In this document: piece by piece, positions 43,394 to 52,651 of the stretch
Numbering within the stretch: the stretch's first letter is position 1
Layout of the letters: every line of letters starts with the position of its first letter
NCBI GenBank assembly: GCA_963812505.1
Contig: CAWEVM010000007.1
Coordinates: 121,783-185,782, forward strand
Reading direction: 5' to 3'
Source of the DNA: JAMXLO01 sp963812505
Lineage (GTDB): Bacteria; Pseudomonadota; Alphaproteobacteria; Acetobacterales; Acetobacteraceae
DNA length: 64,000 nt
Notes under the pieces: generated by a model
The model's input: the letters and a program-made list of their open reading frames with translations, nothing else
What the model was told of the DNA's origin: nothing
Database searches by the model: none
Program-made: the position numbers and the translations under genes

Positions 43394-44148
43394 TGCATCT
43401 CGATCCGTGGACCTTTGCGCTACAGACGATCAACGTCCTCATCCTCGTCTGGCTGCTGGCGCATTTCCTGTTTCGTCCGGTGACCGCGATCATTGCCGCG
43501 CGCCGCGCCGCATCCGATGCGCTGATGACCGACGCGGAGGCAGCGCGAGGAAAAGCCACGGCCGAAGCCGCCGCCTTGGCGCAGCAGCGCCAGGAGCTCG
43601 ACAATGACGGAGACCGCATCGCCGTTGCCGCGCGTGCCGCGGCCGAAGTCGAACGCACGACCATACTGCGGCAGGCAAGCGATGCCGCGACCCAACTTCG
43701 CGCAGAAGCCCAGCAGGCGATCGCGCGTGATCAGCAGGCGATGCGCGAATCCCTCGAGCATGACGCTGCAGACCTCGCGGTGACAATTGCGACGCGGCTG
43801 CTCGAGCGAATGCCGCCCCAGATGCTCAATCGTGCCTTCCTGGAAGGGCTGGCCGAAGTGCTGGCCACGGATCCAGCGCGCGCATCGCTGCTGACTTCCC
43901 CGATCGAGATTCGCAGCGCGACCCCGCTGGATGCAGCACTCCAGGCTGACTGCCGCGCGTTGTTGGCGCGTCTGCTCGGCGCCGCGCCGGAGACCAGTTT
44001 CCGCACCGACCCGACACTCGTCGCGGGCATCGAACTCGCCTCACCGCACGCGGTGATCCGCAACTCCTGGCGGGACGATCTGGCGAAGGTCGCTCATGCA
44101 TTGCACGAAGATAACGGCCATGCAGTCGCTGCCCAGCACGTGGCTTGA
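43393..44148 (+). CDS. atpF: N-type ATPase subunit b with delta-like C-terminal extension
   Basis: A 251-residue subunit, longer than a normal b (about 160). It has one N-terminal helix (FALQTINVLILVWLLAHFLF), a long alanine-rich coiled coil, and then about 90 extra residues ending ASPHAVIRNSWRDDLAKVAHAL, resembling the C-terminal part of delta. No separate delta gene exists in the operon, so this subunit probably fills both roles. ATG 43393 abuts the atpE stop; GTG 43390 is an alternative. Confidence 0.88.
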   Translation: MHLDPWTFALQTINVLILVWLLAHFLFRPVTAIIAARRAASDALMTDAEAARGKATAEAAALAQQRQELDNDGDRIAVAARAAAEVERTTILRQASDAATQLRAEAQQAIARDQQAMRESLEHDAADLAVTIATRLLERMPPQMLNRAFLEGLAEVLATDPARASLLTSPIEIRSATPLDAALQADCRALLARLLGAAPETSFRTDPTLVAGIELASPHAVIRNSWRDDLAKVAHALHEDNGHAVAAQHVA

Positions 44149-45634
44149 CCGAGCGCGCGGTCGTGTGGCCGCGACCTCGCTCGGGCCCGATCTGTCGGAG
44201 ATCGGTCGCGTGATCAGCGTGGGCGATGGCATCGCCCTGGTCTCCGGTTTGCCGAGCGCGCGGCTGGACGAGGTGCTGCGTTTCGGCTCGGGCCAGGTCG
44301 GCTTCGTGCAGACGCTGGAAGCGGACCATATCGGCTGCGTATTGCTGGATGACGCCGGCACCCTGGAAGCCGGTGAGATCGTGCATGGCACCGGCGAAGT
44401 CGTGCGCACCTCGGTCGGTCCGGCGCTGCTTGGCCGCGTCGTCGATCCGCTGGGTCGTCCGCTGGATGAAGCCGCGCCCATCGCCGCCGAGCGGCATGAT
44501 CCGGTGGAACGGCCCGCGCCGGCGATCCTCGACCGCGCGCTGGTCACCGAGCCGGTGCAGACCGGCATCCTGGTGATCGATTCGCTGTTCCCCCTCGGCC
44601 GTGGCCAGCGCGAGCTGATCATCGGCGATCGCGCGATCGGCAAGACCGCGATTGCCGTGGATACCATCATCAACCAGAAATCCAGTGACATGATCTGCGT
44701 CTATGTCGCGGTCGGACAAAAGTCGGCGACGGTTGCACGCGTGATCGACGCGGTGCGCCGGCTGGGTGCGCCGGAGCACTGCATCTTCGTCGTTGCATCG
44801 GCCGCCGCACCACCGGGACTGCAATGGATCGCGCCCTTCGCAGGCATGACCATGGCCGAGTACTTCCGCGATCGCGGCCAGCATGCGTTGGTGGTGATCG
44901 ACGATCTGACCAAGCACGCGGCGACGCATCGCGAGATAGCTTTGCTGACCCGTCAGCCGCCAGGACGCGAAGCCTATCCCGGTGACGTCTTCTATCTGCA
45001 TGCGCGGCTTCTGGAGCGTGCGGCGAAGCTGGCCCCTGCATTAGGTGGCGGCTCACTCACCGCGCTGCCGATCGCGGAGACCGATGCCGGCAATCTCAGC
45101 GCCTATATCCCGACCAACCTGATTTCCATCACTGACGGGCAACTGGTGCTGGATGCGCGGTTGTTTCACGCCGGTCAGAAGCCGGCGATCGACATCGGCA
45201 CCAGCGTGAGCCGTGTCGGCGGCAAGACCCAAGCGCCGGCGCTGCGCGACACGACCGGCATGTTCCGGCTCGACTATGCGCAGTTCCTCGAGCTGGAACT
45301 GTTCACTCGATTTGGCAGCGTGCCGGATCCGCGCGTGCAGGCGCGAATCACCCATGGTGAGCGCCTTCGCGCGCTGCTGGTGCAACCGCAGTTCGCGCCG
45401 TTGCGGCTCGCGGACGAAGTGGCGCTGGCCATTGCACTGCGCGAAGCGCTGCTCGATGCGGTGCCTGCAAATGTCATTAGCGATCTGCGACAGGCATTGC
45501 CGTGCTGGCTGGACCAGCATGCCGGTGTCGCGGTGGCAAATATCGAGCGGAACAAGACAATGACCGACGGCGAGGCGAGATCGCTGCGCAGTGCAGTCGC
45601 CGAGTTAGTACAGCAGCAGACCGGCAATGGCTGA
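44120..45634 (+). CDS. atpA: N-type ATPase subunit alpha
   Basis: The 504-residue alpha subunit. The P-loop reads GDRAIGKTA with K175, where most alphas have GDRQTGKT. VAVGQKSATVARV, ALVVIDDLTKHAATHREIALL, RPPGREAYPGDVFYLHARLLERAAK-like sequence and IPTNLISITDGQ follow. ATG 44120 lies 28 bp inside the end of atpF. The C-terminal tail lies in the region normally contacting the stator. Confidence 0.94.
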   Translation: MQSLPSTWLDRARGRVAATSLGPDLSEIGRVISVGDGIALVSGLPSARLDEVLRFGSGQVGFVQTLEADHIGCVLLDDAGTLEAGEIVHGTGEVVRTSVGPALLGRVVDPLGRPLDEAAPIAAERHDPVERPAPAILDRALVTEPVQTGILVIDSLFPLGRGQRELIIGDRAIGKTAIAVDTIINQKSSDMICVYVAVGQKSATVARVIDAVRRLGAPEHCIFVVASAAAPPGLQWIAPFAGMTMAEYFRDRGQHALVVIDDLTKHAATHREIALLTRQPPGREAYPGDVFYLHARLLERAAKLAPALGGGSLTALPIAETDAGNLSAYIPTNLISITDGQLVLDARLFHAGQKPAIDIGTSVSRVGGKTQAPALRDTTGMFRLDYAQFLELELFTRFGSVPDPRVQARITHGERLRALLVQPQFAPLRLADEVALAIALREALLDAVPANVISDLRQALPCWLDQHAGVAVANIERNKTMTDGEARSLRSAVAELVQQQTGNG

Positions 45635-46463
45635 CGACCTCGCCACGGTCCGCACACGTATCCACGGCGTGAAGCAGCTCGATACGGTGGTCGGTGCCAT
45701 GCGTGGCATCGCCGCGGCGCATGCCCAGCAAAGTCGTCTGTTGCTGCCCGGTTTCCGCGCTTATGCCGAGGTGATTGCGGGCGCGATAGCATCGGCGGTG
45801 CGGCTCCGTGATGAGGCACCGCCCTCGCGATCGGCGGACGCTCGATGTGCGCGGATCGTCTTCGGTGCCGAGCAGGGATTTGTCGGCGGATTCGCAGAAC
45901 GAATTCTCGATGACGCCCTGGGGCGTGGGCCGGCGGACCTTTTCCTTATCGGCAGCCGCGGTCTTTCTCTTGCCGCCGCGCGCAACGTGGCACCGGCATG
46001 GCAAAGTGCAATGGCGACGCAACCGGACGGCGTCGCCCCGTTGTGCAACCGGATCGCCGCCGCCCTGTACCAGCTCATCCTGGCGCGACGGATCGCGACC
46101 GTCGAAGTGGTATTTGCGATGTGGGAGCCTGGAGAAGGCCTCCGCGTGCAATGTCAGCCGCTGCTGCCACTCGATGCGCGTCATTTTCAGACCGTAGAGG
46201 CAACGATTATGCCCTTGACCACCCTGCCACCAGATCTACTGCTCGCGAGTTTGGCGGAAGAGTACGTCCTTGCGTCACTGTGCGAGGCGGCAATGCATGC
46301 CTTTGTCGCGGAGAACGAAGCACGCGCCGCCACGATGGTCCGGGCGCGCGGCAAAATTCAGGACATTCTGGCTGAATTACGGCTGTCGGAGCACCGGGTG
46401 CGGCAGGAGGCGATCACTGCCGAGCTGGTAGAGCTGGTCGGTGGCAGCTTGGCTGCCGCTTGA
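45627..46463 (+). CDS. atpG: N-type ATPase subunit gamma
   Basis: The 278-residue central stalk subunit. The N-terminal helix LATVRTRIHGVKQLDTVVGAMRGIAA and C-terminal helix ENEARAATMVRARGKIQDIL flank a divergent Rossmann-like domain (FGAEQGFVGGFAERI), the layout of gamma. It overlaps atpA by 8 bp and completes the order D-C-Q-R-B-E-F-A-G, the N-ATPase hallmark. Confidence 0.92.
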   Translation: MADDLATVRTRIHGVKQLDTVVGAMRGIAAAHAQQSRLLLPGFRAYAEVIAGAIASAVRLRDEAPPSRSADARCARIVFGAEQGFVGGFAERILDDALGRGPADLFLIGSRGLSLAAARNVAPAWQSAMATQPDGVAPLCNRIAAALYQLILARRIATVEVVFAMWEPGEGLRVQCQPLLPLDARHFQTVEATIMPLTTLPPDLLLASLAEEYVLASLCEAAMHAFVAENEARAATMVRARGKIQDILAELRLSEHRVRQEAITAELVELVGGSLAAA

Positions 46464-46466
46464 TAT

Positions 46467-46498
46467 CACTGATGGCAGTGGTGAATTAATCTTTTTTA
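46467..46498 (+). terminator. possible terminator after the N-ATPase operon
   Basis: A short stem CACTG/CAGTG with loop ATGG (46467-46480) is followed 11 bases later by a run of six Ts (46492-46497). The stem is weak and the spacing poor; a second stem, GGCAGC/GCTGCC, lies in the last codons of atpG. Confidence 0.35.
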
Positions 46499-46921
46499 GA
46501 CAAGCCGCTGAGTCTCGCCGGAGACTTCCTGAAATCGCGCGCGTGACCGATGTAGACGCGCGATGTTCTCGCGTGAATCGCGGACCGCGGAGGTTGCCGC
46601 ATCCGCCAACGTCCTCAGCGAGAAGGGTTTTGCCAGTATTGGACAATCGAGCACGTCGCTCGCGTCTTGCAGGTCAAGGTGCCCGCTGATCAACAAAACA
46701 GGCACTTTTCGATCCGCGGCGCGTCCGGCCAGTTCAAAACCGGACATGTCCGGCAGCATGATGTCGATCACCGCAAGATCGGGAGGATCGTTCTCCAGGA
46801 CCCGCGTCGCGGTCGCACCACTGTCAACGCAGGTGACGGAAACTCCGCAATATTCCTCCAGTCCGGTCTTCAAAACGTCAGCCACGTGCTCGTCGTCATC
46901 CACAACCAAAAATTGCAGCAT
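46496..46921 (-). CDS. single-domain response regulator (receiver only)
   Basis: A 141-residue CheY-like receiver: acidic cluster VVDDDEH at the N-terminus, phospho-acceptor aspartate in LAVIDIMLPDMSGFEL, LLISGH and lysine in PILAKPFSLRTL. About 20 C-terminal residues extend beyond the fold with no DNA-binding or enzymatic domain. ATG 46921 excludes a long leader with no match. It lies 137 bp downstream of the universal stress gene on the same strand and could share its transcript. Confidence 0.9.
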   Translation of the reverse strand: MLQFLVVDDDEHVADVLKTGLEEYCGVSVTCVDSGATATRVLENDPPDLAVIDIMLPDMSGFELAGRAADRKVPVLLISGHLDLQDASDVLDCPILAKPFSLRTLADAATSAVRDSRENIARLHRSRARFQEVSGETQRLV

Positions 46922-47058
46922 GCCCCGAGGCTCCCCGATGGTCGTTGGGCCTCTAATACGGTTTCCTGGCGTGACATTCAAGTTAAAGCGAGATGAATCA
47001 GAGCCGCCCTGGAATAAGTTCACAGTTCGCCATCCGCCGGTGCCGCCAGTCTGCCAGG

Positions 47059-47925
47059 TCAATGCGCCATGAGGATCGGCAGATCGGCCCCGGAAAGCAC
47101 GTGGCGGGTGAAGCCACCGAATATCACCTCACGCACGCGGCTATGGCCGTACCCACCCATCACGAGGACATCGGCTCCTGCCGCGCCCGCGGCAGCCAGC
47201 AAAATCTCGACAGAGGGGCGCCCGTCCTGCTTCAGGCGCTGCAAGGTCGTGTTGGGATTATGCCACGAAAGCGCGTAGCGCAGCCTTTCGCAGGAGAGTT
47301 CCTCGGTTTCGCCGTCCTCGACGACCGAAAGGATCACTACTCTGTCCGCGACCTCCACGAATGGCCGCGCAGCCTCGACGGCCCGGGCAGCCTCGGGTCG
47401 GTTCTTCCAGGCAATGGCAATGGTTCCTGCCAGGCGAGCCGGTGCGCTGGCGGGTGCTATCAACACCGGACGGCCGGTCGCCATAAGGCAAGCCTCCAGC
47501 GTGTTCATGGCCACGGGCTCTCCCTCGCGAGCGCGCCCAACCACCAGCAGATCAGCTGTCCGCCCATACTGGGCGAGCCATGCCGGCTCCTCCCCCACCT
47601 CCAACCGCCATTCCGCCGATGGAAGATAGGTGCTCAGGTCGGTCGACACGGAAAGCTTTTCCCGCTCGCAGAAGTCGTGGAATGCCAGTTCGGCCTTCTT
47701 CTGCCGCCCGGCCGCGTCCTGTTCCAACGACGCGAGGAGTTCGCCGTATCCGACGCCACCACCCATGTCGGCGGACGCCATGGCCATCAGAGCCTCCTGA
47801 GCGTCGGTCCGGACGTGCAGGAATTCCAGATGACTGCCCAACAGGCGTGCGACCGCGAGCGCCGTTGCGAACACGGGTGCATCGCTGTCTGCCCCAGTAG
47901 CCGGAACCAGAATGAATTTGAGCAC
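47059..47925 (-). CDS. tandem universal stress protein (UspA family)
   Basis: A 288-residue protein with two Usp domains. The first opens KFILVPATGADSDAPVF. The second has TIAIAWKNRPEAARAV and the ATP-binding signature GGYGHSRVREVIFGGFTRHVL (G-x2-G-x9-G-(S/T) type). GTG 47925 is chosen because GGAGG stands about six bases upstream and the first Usp strand starts immediately; the longer frame begins at an unsupported ATG. An FNR-type palindrome centred 57 bp upstream suggests induction at low oxygen, a known behaviour of Usp genes. Confidence 0.9.
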   Translation of the reverse strand: MLKFILVPATGADSDAPVFATALAVARLLGSHLEFLHVRTDAQEALMAMASADMGGGVGYGELLASLEQDAAGRQKKAELAFHDFCEREKLSVSTDLSTYLPSAEWRLEVGEEPAWLAQYGRTADLLVVGRAREGEPVAMNTLEACLMATGRPVLIAPASAPARLAGTIAIAWKNRPEAARAVEAARPFVEVADRVVILSVVEDGETEELSCERLRYALSWHNPNTTLQRLKQDGRPSVEILLAAAGAAGADVLVMGGYGHSRVREVIFGGFTRHVLSGADLPILMAH

Positions 47926-47975
47926 CGCTGCCTCCAAGCAACAGGCCCTCGTGCCTCGGAACGCAGTTGCGTGCA

Positions 47976-47989
47976 TTGACCTGGATCAA
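47976..47989 (-). promoter_or_regulatory. FNR/FixK-type site upstream of the universal stress gene
   Basis: TTGACCTGGATCAA, read on the minus strand as TTGATCCAGGTCAA, matches the FNR/FixK class with one base off perfect symmetry. Its centre is about 57 bp upstream of GTG 47925, nearly the same spacing as at 39543. Confidence 0.7.
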
Positions 47990-48001
47990 CCAGTTCACTC
48001 G

Positions 48002-51000
48002 TCATGCCAGGTCGGCAAGCAGCTTCGAGGCTGCGGAACGCAGCAGCGTCTTGCGTGCCTGCCACTGCGCGGCAGCATCGAGTGTGGCGAGGAACTGCAC
48101 CTCGCCACCGGCCAGCCATGCCACCGGCAGTCCTTCGTGGAACAGCACGCGGTTGCCGGTGAGCGCCGCGAGTTTCGCGCCCGGCGTGAGGATGCCAACT
48201 AGGTTCAACGGATCCGCTCCGGACAGGGAGACAACCTCGTCGGCATGTGGCCGCCGCCGCACTTCGCGCAGCATGCCGATCGCGTCGGGCAACGCGTATT
48301 GTTCGCCGGAGAAGCCAGCGACGAACCGGCCGCCGCGGATTTCGCCGCGCGCCTCCAGACGGCGATACACCCGCAGCAGATCACGCCACGGCGGCAGCCA
48401 CTCGGCCTCGCGCGCCAGCAGGCGCCAGAACACCACGCCATAGCGGCGCAACAGAGTGCGCGCCACGTGTTCGGTTGCGGCGGCCCTGGCCTGCGGCTCG
48501 GTGGCCGGACGGCGTATCAGTGACCAGCGGCCGGCATCCTCCATGCCGAAGCTCATGATGCGGCGCCGTCGTGTGCCACCGCCGAACGGTTTCCGTCGAT
48601 CGGATGGCACCAGCAGCGCGCGCAATCCGCCAAAACTGTCCGACGTCACCATCCCCAGTGAGACGAGTTCGCCCAGCGCCTCCTCGACCTGCGGACGCAG
48701 CAGGCCGCTCGCCTCGGCCAGTTCCTCGAAGAACAATGCGCCCTGCGTCCGCAAGCATTCGAGCACCGTCGATGCTCGGCCACTCGGCTGGACACCGTCC
48801 GTCGGACCGGAGAGCGTGGTCCAGAACGCGGCGTTCCGGCGTGCCAGCAGAGTGACCGGCGTCGTGCGTACCGGCGAGCTGACCTTGCAGCCCGGCGTCA
48901 GTCGCGCCCAGGCGACGCGCCCAGCCAGGCACATATCGTCGAGCCAGGTCGGTTCGTAGCCGGTGATGCGTGCTGGCAGGATCTCCGTCTCCCAGGCACC
49001 GGCCGGCGCCTCGAAGCCCTCCAGCAGCGCGACCGCGGCGGGAACCGAGTCAGGCCCTTCCAGGCGCGTCGCGTCGGTCACCCGCTGCCAGGCGAACAGG
49101 AAGCGCAGGAAGTCGCGTGCGGCGACCGGCTCGATCTCGGCGCGAAGGCGACGGACCGTGTAGTGATGGATGCGGGCGAGCAGCCGCCGATCGCACCACT
49201 CCTCCGCGTTGCTGCCGGGCGTGAAGCGGCCACGCAGCGCAAAGCCCTCGACTTCCAGCGCGGCCAGCGCTGCGCCGATGTCGTCCGCCTCCAATCCCAA
49301 AGGCGCGGCCAGCGCGGCCTGGGTCACCGGTCCCAGTCCCTCCAGCCTGCCGCGCAGGATATCGGCCAATGCATCGCTGTCCGCCGACAGCGACTGGAAC
49401 TGCTGCGCCCGTTCGGCCGCGACCCACAGCGTCGCGCTGCGTCGCGGTCACCTTGGTCACACGATTCTCGTTCGCCAGCGTGCCCAGCCAGCCGCGCCAT
49501 TCCGGCACGGCCTGCACCTCATCCTCGTTCAGACAGCCGAGCCACAGCAGCGCGTCGTGCAGTTCTTCGGCGTTGACCGGATCGGGCCATGCCTCGGTAC
49601 GCACTCGGGCGATCGCCTCTGGATCGAGCCTGCCCAGGTCGGCCGCGCTCTCCGGTGCGAGCCAGCGCCGGCTCATCACCGCCTGCGTCCGCCGCTCCTC
49701 CAGCGGCGCATCGTCGAGATACGCGTAGGGCCGTGCCGACAACACCTCCAGCGCCAGCGGCGAGGGCTGCGTCAGGTCGCGCGCAACGATCCGAACATCG
49801 CCCGACTCGATGCGGACCAGCAGCCGCTCGAGCCCTTCGATGTCCATCGCCTCGTGCAGGCAGTCCGCGATCGCCTGATTGGTCAGCGGATGATCGGGGA
49901 TCTCGCGATCGCCGGCCACGTTCTCAGCGCAGGCCATCTGGTCGGGGAACACGCTGGCGACCAGATCCTCCGCCTCCATGCGCGCGAGCTGCGGCGCGAC
50001 CTTCTTGCCGCCGCGGAACCGCGGCAGCGCCAGCGCGACACCCGCCACCCACCGCCACCGCGTGGCGAACATCGGCGCATCGAGCACAGCCTGGATCAGC
50101 AGCGATCGCACGCTGTCCGCACGCAAATACTGCGCCACCTCCGCAAGTTCGAAACTGTGCGTGGTGGTCAGCGACAGCACGATATTGTCCTCGGTCGCCG
50201 CCGCCTGGAGTTCGAAGTTGAATTTTCGGCAAAAGCGCTTGCGCAGCGCGAGGCCCCAGGCGCGGTTGATCCGGCTACCGAACGGCGAGTGGATCACAAG
50301 CTGCATGCCCCCGGCTTCGTCGAAGAAGCGTTCCAGCACGATGGTGTCGTGCGTCGGCAGGCATTCGAGCGCGGCGAACGACGCTGTCAGATACTCCAGC
50401 AACTGCTCCGCCGCCGCTTCGGCGATGCCGATCTCCTCGGTCAGCCAGCGTTGCGCGCTACCGCCGGACGCATCGCGCCGCAGCCGCGTGACGATGCCCG
50501 CGCGCAGGCGCGACACCGACGCGGAGAGTTCGTCGCTGCGACCGGGCGCCTCGCCAAGCCAGAATGGAATCGTCGGTGGCTGACCGTGCGCATCCTCCAC
50601 CCGCACGACGCCGCGCTCGACCCGCATGATGCGATAGGCGTTGTTGCCGAGCTGGAATATGTCGCCGGCGAGGCTTTCGACGGCGAAGTCCTCGTTGACG
50701 GTGCCGATGGTCTGGTTCTCCGGCTCCAGCAGCACCTGATAGTCCGCGTTGTCGGGGATCGTCCCGCCCGAGGTCAGTGCAGTGAGCCGCGCGCCACGCC
50801 TGCCGCGCAGCATGTGGTTGATCGCATCGTGGTGGACCAGCGTGCCGCGCCGCCCACGGCTGGTGGCGAAGCCCTCGGCCAGCATGCGGACAACGGCATC
50901 GAAATCGTCACGCGACAGCGTGCGATAGGGCCACGCGCGGCGCAATCGATCGTACAGTTCCGCCTCGGGCCAGTCCTGCGCGCTGACTTCGGCGACGATC

Positions 51001-52239
51001 TGCTGCGCCAGCACGTCCAGCGGCTGCTGCGGGATGCTCAGGCGATCGAGTTCGCCGCGGCGCACGCTGTCAAGCAGTGCCGCGCACTCCACCAGATCAT
51101 CGCGCGACAGCGGAAACAGGTGTCCCTTCGGAGTACCGCCCACCGCGTGGCCGGACCGCCCGACGCGTTGCAGGAAACTCGCAATCGAACGCGGCGAGCC
51201 CAACTGGCACACCAGATCCACATCACCGATGTCGATGCCAAGTTCCAGCGACGCGGTCGCCACCAGCGCCTTCAACTCGCCGCGCTTCAGCCGCTGCTCG
51301 GCTGACAGACGCTGTTCTTTCGCCATGCTGCCGTGATGCGCGGTGACCACCTGCTCGCCCAGCCGATCGGACAACTGCCGCGCCACGCGCTCGGCCATGC
51401 GCCGCGTGTTGACGAACACCAGCGTCGTGCGATGCGCCTCGGTCAGCCGCGCCAGCCGGTCGTAGACCTGTTGCCAGACCTCCGCCGACATCACCGCTTC
51501 AAGCGGCGAATCGGGAACCTCCAGGTACCAATTCGCGCGGACGCTGGTGGCCGGTATCGACGATCGTCACGTCGGTCGCAGCGGTGCTTCCCAGCAAATG
51601 CGCGACGGCATCGATCGGGTTCTGCGTCGCCGACAGTCCGATGCGCACAAGCCGGTCGCCGCATAAAGCGCTGAGGCGCTCAAGCGACAGCGCCAGATGC
51701 GCACCGCGCTTGTTCGACGCCATGGCGTGTATTTCATCGACGATGACCGTGCGCGTGCTCGCCAGCATCGCTCGCCCGGAGACCGAGCCGAGCATGATGT
51801 AGAGCGACTCAGGCGTGGTGACGAGGATGTGCGGCGGACGCCGGCGCATGCGCTCCCGCTCGCCAGAAGGCGTGTCGCCGGTGCGCACCCAGGTGCGGAT
51901 CTCGACATCCGGCAGACCGCGCTCGTGCAACGCCGCTCGGATGCCCGCCAGCGGCTCCTCGAGATTGCGCTGGATATCGTTGGACAGCGCTTTCAACGGC
52001 GAGACGTACACCACCTGCGTGGCGTCGCCGAGACTGCCTTCCAGGCCCTGGCGCACCAGCCCGTCGATCGCCGCGAGAAACGCCGCCAGCGTCTTGCCGG
52101 AGCCGGTAGGCGCTGCAATCAGAGTGTCGCAATTTGCCTGGATCGCCGGCCAAGCCTGCACCTGTGCTGGCGTTGGCGCCGCAAACCGCTCGGCGAACCA
52201 CGCCGCGACCGCTGGATGAAATAGGGATGCAGGGTTCAT
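48002..52239 (-). pseudogene. lhr: Lhr-type DEAD/DEAH ATP-dependent helicase with two frameshifts
   Basis: The whole locus encodes an about 1,410-residue Lhr helicase, acting on DNA/RNA hybrids in repair. From MNPASLFHPAVAAWF (ATG 52239) come APTGSGKTLAAFL, DEIH in IVDEIHAMASNKRG, then VFVNTRRMAERVARQLSDRL, QRVGRSGHAVGG and the long Lhr C-terminal domains to 48002. At about 51530 the frame breaks between RPREL and YLEVPDSPLEAV. At about 49436 it breaks inside a CGCGCG run, between KVTATQR and LWVAAERAQQF, consistent with a 2-bp loss. Both sides are well conserved. It is either decaying or two assembly indels. Each fragment has lost essential parts if the breaks are real. Confidence 0.85.
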
Positions 52240-52284
52240 CTGACCGGCAGAATAAGGGGACCCGCCCGCATCCGCGCAATCCTT

Positions 52285-52318
52285 TCCACTCCCCTTGCGG
52301 AAGGGGGCGGGGGAGGCG
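52285..52318. repeat. single arm of the dispersed C/G-rich palindromic repeat
   Basis: The core CTCCCCTTGCGG followed by AAGGGGGCGGGGGAGG matches one arm of the inverted repeat in the kinase gene at 15687. It lies between the divergent lhr and oxidoreductase genes, about 20 bp from the FNR-type site. Confidence 0.6.
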
Positions 52319-52338
52319 GCCACCTCCACGGCCGCACA

Positions 52339-52352
52339 TTGATCGAGATCAA
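52339..52352 (+). promoter_or_regulatory. perfect FNR/FixK consensus site before the oxidoreductase operon
   Basis: TTGATCGAGATCAA matches TTGAT-N4-ATCAA exactly. Its centre is 42.5 bp before ATG 52388. If it activates at the standard -41.5 position, transcription would begin at about 52387, giving a leaderless or nearly leaderless message; no ribosome binding site is visible before ATG 52388. Confidence 0.8.
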
Positions 52353-52387
52353 TGCGGGCGCATCCCTGAACCGGCAGCCTGCCGCCC

Positions 52388-52651
52388 ATGGCACAGGACC
52401 CAGCCCAACAGGCCAGCGATCTCGTCGAGCGACTGCGCGAGCACGGCCATCACACCCAGGCCCAGCATCTGGCGCAACTACTCTCCCTGCACAGCGTAGA
52501 ACGTGGGCTGCTGCTCGCGCTGCGTGAGGCTTGCGAGACGGTCCTGACGGCGATCGAGGCCATCGATCCCGTCTCCGAGACCATGATCGAGGAGCTTCGC
52601 CTGGAGGTCGAAAAGCGCCTCCGCCTCGCCCACGACAAGGACTCGCCATGA
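52388..52651 (+). CDS. small helical protein of unknown function
   Basis: An 87-residue, mostly helical, charged protein: DLVERLREHGHHTQAQHLAQLL, RGLLLALREACETVLTAIEAI and TMIEELRLEVEKRLRLA. It contains no cysteine cluster or membrane segment. It starts 42 bp from an FNR-type site and overlaps the next gene by 4 bp, so it is the first gene of the oxidoreductase operon. It could be a dedicated chaperone or assembly helper; I know no family name. Confidence 0.7.
   Translation: MAQDPAQQASDLVERLREHGHHTQAQHLAQLLSLHSVERGLLLALREACETVLTAIEAIDPVSETMIEELRLEVEKRLRLAHDKDSP

Noticed and set aside
49170..51305. A 711-codon plus-strand open frame opposite lhr
   Set aside because: The minus strand carries unmistakable Lhr helicase motifs; the plus frame is an Arg/Gln/His-rich shadow.
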